Assembly: GCA_033558025.1 (NCBI GenBank)
Contig: JAUCEF010000004.1
Location: 2,294,001-2,358,000 of the forward strand
Reading direction: 5' to 3'
Origin: Phytophthora sp. 'mugwort'
Lineage: Eukaryota > Oomycota > Peronosporomycetes > Peronosporales > Peronosporaceae
Length of the DNA: 64,000 bases
In this document: positions 62,671 to 64,000 of the stretch, in pieces
Layout: each line of letters begins with the position of its first letter
Numbering within the stretch: position 1 is the first letter of the stretch
Notes under the pieces: model-generated
Databases searched by the model: none
What the model saw: the letters and a program-made list of their open reading frames with translations, nothing else
Told to the model about the DNA's origin: nothing
Program-made: the position numbers and the translations under genes

Positions 62671-64000
62671 CTCCCACTCGACTCGACAGCCTTCAGCGCT
62701 TCGATGCCGAGTTTGCTCCGGAGCACACTGAACTGCGTCGCAGAGATTGGCTTCGTCATGATGTCCGCCAGCATGTCGGTTGTCGAAACATACTGCAGCA
62801 CCACTTGACCGTCTTCCACCTTCTCGCGCACGAAATGGTAGCGAATGTCGATGTGCTTGGTGCGCTTGTGGAATTCGGGATTCTTGGCCAACGCGATGGA
62901 GCCTTGGTTGTCCTCGTAGATCTTGATTGCTTCATCGCTTGTCATCTCGCCGAGCTCGCACAGGAACACCTTAAGCCACACCGCCTCTTGTGTCGCCTCC
63001 GATAGCGCCATGTACTCAGCTTCCGTCGAAGACAGCGCCACTGTCCGCTGCTTCTTGCTCCTCCAGCTGATGCATCCGCCATTCATCATGAACGCGTAGC
63101 CACTTGTACTTCTTCTTGACTCGATGTCTCCAGCCCAGTCGGCATCTGAATAGCCTTGGGGTCCGTCGTCGCAGCTCGCTTGAAACTCGATGCCGTGCGT
63201 CTTCGTGCCTTGAATGTACCTGAAGACCCTCTTGAGCGCCTGCCAGTGTGTCGGGCATGGGTCTGCTGCAAACTGGCTGAGAACTCCCACTGCTGCTGCG
63301 AGGTCCGGGCGTGTGCCTACCATGAGATACATGAGGCATCCCACAGCGTTCCGGTATGGCACGTTTACCATGGTCTCGTTGTGCTTGCAGCCGCCCTCGC
63401 ACATGGCCTTGGTCAGCTTGAGGCCCGGATCCTGTGGCGTCTTAACAGGGTTGCTCTTCTCCATGTTGAACTTCTCCAGAATGTCTTTCGCAAACTTGGT
63501 TTGCCGCATCGACACCTTCCCTGTCGTCACATCTTGATCGATTTCCATGCCGAGGAAGTACTTGAGCTGGCCCAGGTCCGTCATCTCGAAACGGTCACTG
63601 AGCGCCTTCTTCGTCGACTTGAGCAGCTTGTCGTTGTTACTTGCGAGGATCAGGTCGTCGACATATAGCGCCACGAAGATCATGTCTTGGTCGTCACGCT
63701 TGAAGTAGATGCAGTGGTCAGACTCGCACTTCTTGAACCCTAGCTTGAGCATGAGGTCGTCGATGGTCTTGTTCCACATCCGCGGCGACTGCTTCAAACC
63801 GTAAAGAGACCGCTTGAGCTGACAGACATAGTCCGGGTGCTTTTCATCGATGTAGCCGTCCGGCTGTGCCATGTAGATGTCTTCGTCTAACAAACCGTTC
63901 AGGAAAGCTGTCTTGACATCCATCTGGTGCACCATGAGATTGTACTTGGCCGCCAGACTGAGCAGGATCCTGATCGACGTGAACTTGGCCACTGGCGCGA
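62628..64000 (-). CDS. pol: B2 RT and RNase H, runs off right edge
   Basis: Open from the window edge (FTSIRILLSLAAKYNLMVHQ) to the LTR-encoded end VVKETSRPAAVYR, stop 62628-62630. RT: MDVKTAFLNGLLDEDIYMAQ (no amber), VALYVDDLILAS. RNase H: GYSDADWAGDIESRRS, SSTEAEYMAL, YEDNQGSI. At the protein level it matches the plus-strand B2 at 59615-60987, so the two form an inverted repeat around the 61299-62317 fragment. The upstream half lies outside the window. Confidence 0.9.
   Translation of the reverse strand, partial: APVAKFTSIRILLSLAAKYNLMVHQMDVKTAFLNGLLDEDIYMAQPDGYIDEKHPDYVCQLKRSLYGLKQSPRMWNKTIDDLMLKLGFKKCESDHCIYFKRDDQDMIFVALYVDDLILASNNDKLLKSTKKALSDRFEMTDLGQLKYFLGMEIDQDVTTGKVSMRQTKFAKDILEKFNMEKSNPVKTPQDPGLKLTKAMCEGGCKHNETMVNVPYRNAVGCLMYLMVGTRPDLAAAVGVLSQFAADPCPTHWQALKRVFRYIQGTKTHGIEFQASCDDGPQGYSDADWAGDIESRRSTSGYAFMMNGGCISWRSKKQRTVALSSTEAEYMALSEATQEAVWLKVFLCELGEMTSDEAIKIYEDNQGSIALAKNPEFHKRTKHIDIRYHFVREKVEDGQVVLQYVSTTDMLADIMTKPISATQFSVLRSKLGIEALKAVESSGSVVKETSRPAAVYR

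Overview
The window is a dense nest of LTR retrotransposons from a eukaryote, most likely an oomycete close to Phytophthora. Four things point there: GC-rich copia polyproteins of the type common in oomycete genomes, LTRs carrying a motif that fits the oomycete Inr+FPR core promoter (for example 56823-56839), a short intron-like element with GTAAGT and CTAAC signals, and no bacterial gene organisation. The assignment is inference; no host housekeeping gene, rRNA or tRNA gene was seen.

Region 1 (1-6754) is older, decayed, GATC-rich repeat DNA. It has an unidentified broken ORF (1-628), an ~800 bp direct repeat (602-1402 and 3924-4725) with a diverged third copy, a degenerate ~36 bp minisatellite, coiled-coil gag-like fragments in direct and inverted copies, and a broken Pro/Ser-rich gene of unknown function (4743-6621).

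Region 2 (6755-64000) consists entirely of two Ty1/copia-like families. Family A has a ~344 bp LTR (5' TATTGAGGG, 3' TTTATCA), polyproteins starting [10 protein letters not shown], and variants A1, A2 and a diverged relative. Family B has a 312-354 bp LTR (5' TGTTGTCAAGG, 3' CCTTTT), polyproteins starting MSPSP, and variants B1 and B2. Both have the copia gene order gag (CCHC knuckle), protease (DSGA), integrase (HHCC plus DD35E), reverse transcriptase (YVDD), RNase H. Twenty-four LTRs or near-complete LTRs were placed: A at 8276, 15315, 18512, 26458, 33202, 36065, 37928, 47689, 50467, 51139, 53907, 55166; B at 10919, 20200, 24596, 27734, 29616, 31498, 38456, 41060, 45457, 56506, 60945, 62318.

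Layout of region 2: diverged A pol fragment (-, 6755-8275); truncated A1 (+, 8276-10918); A/B chimera (-, 10919-15658); two more tandem A units (-, 15659-18855 and 18856-26801), the second split by a complete B1 element (20200-24936, target duplication CTCCA); B2 fragment (-, 26802-27717); a three-unit B2 tandem array (+, 27734-38455) whose last unit is split by an A1 element (33202-38271, target duplication GCACC), itself hit by a solo A LTR (36065-36407, target duplication CCTCC); truncated B1 (+, 38456-41059); B1 LTR-internal-LTR-internal array (-, 41060-47688); A2 inverted repeat (48039-53906); further A pieces (54253-56505); complete B2 (+, 56506-61298); inverted A2 piece (61299-62317); and B2 (-) running off the right edge.

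The most interesting signal is shared by both families. The primer-binding site (GGTTATGAGCCCAAG) matches the anticodon arm of initiator tRNA-Met rather than the tRNA 3' end, and it contains the gag-pol start codon, which is also the first AUG of the predicted transcript. Priming and translation start would compete for the same ~15 nt. Other notable signals are a family B polyprotein whose last residues are encoded by the 3' LTR, non-canonical LTR ends proved by target duplications, a split and inverted target duplication revealing an inversion, chimeric and mosaic elements, and a multiplied A1 lineage in which the second catalytic Asp of integrase is Asn.
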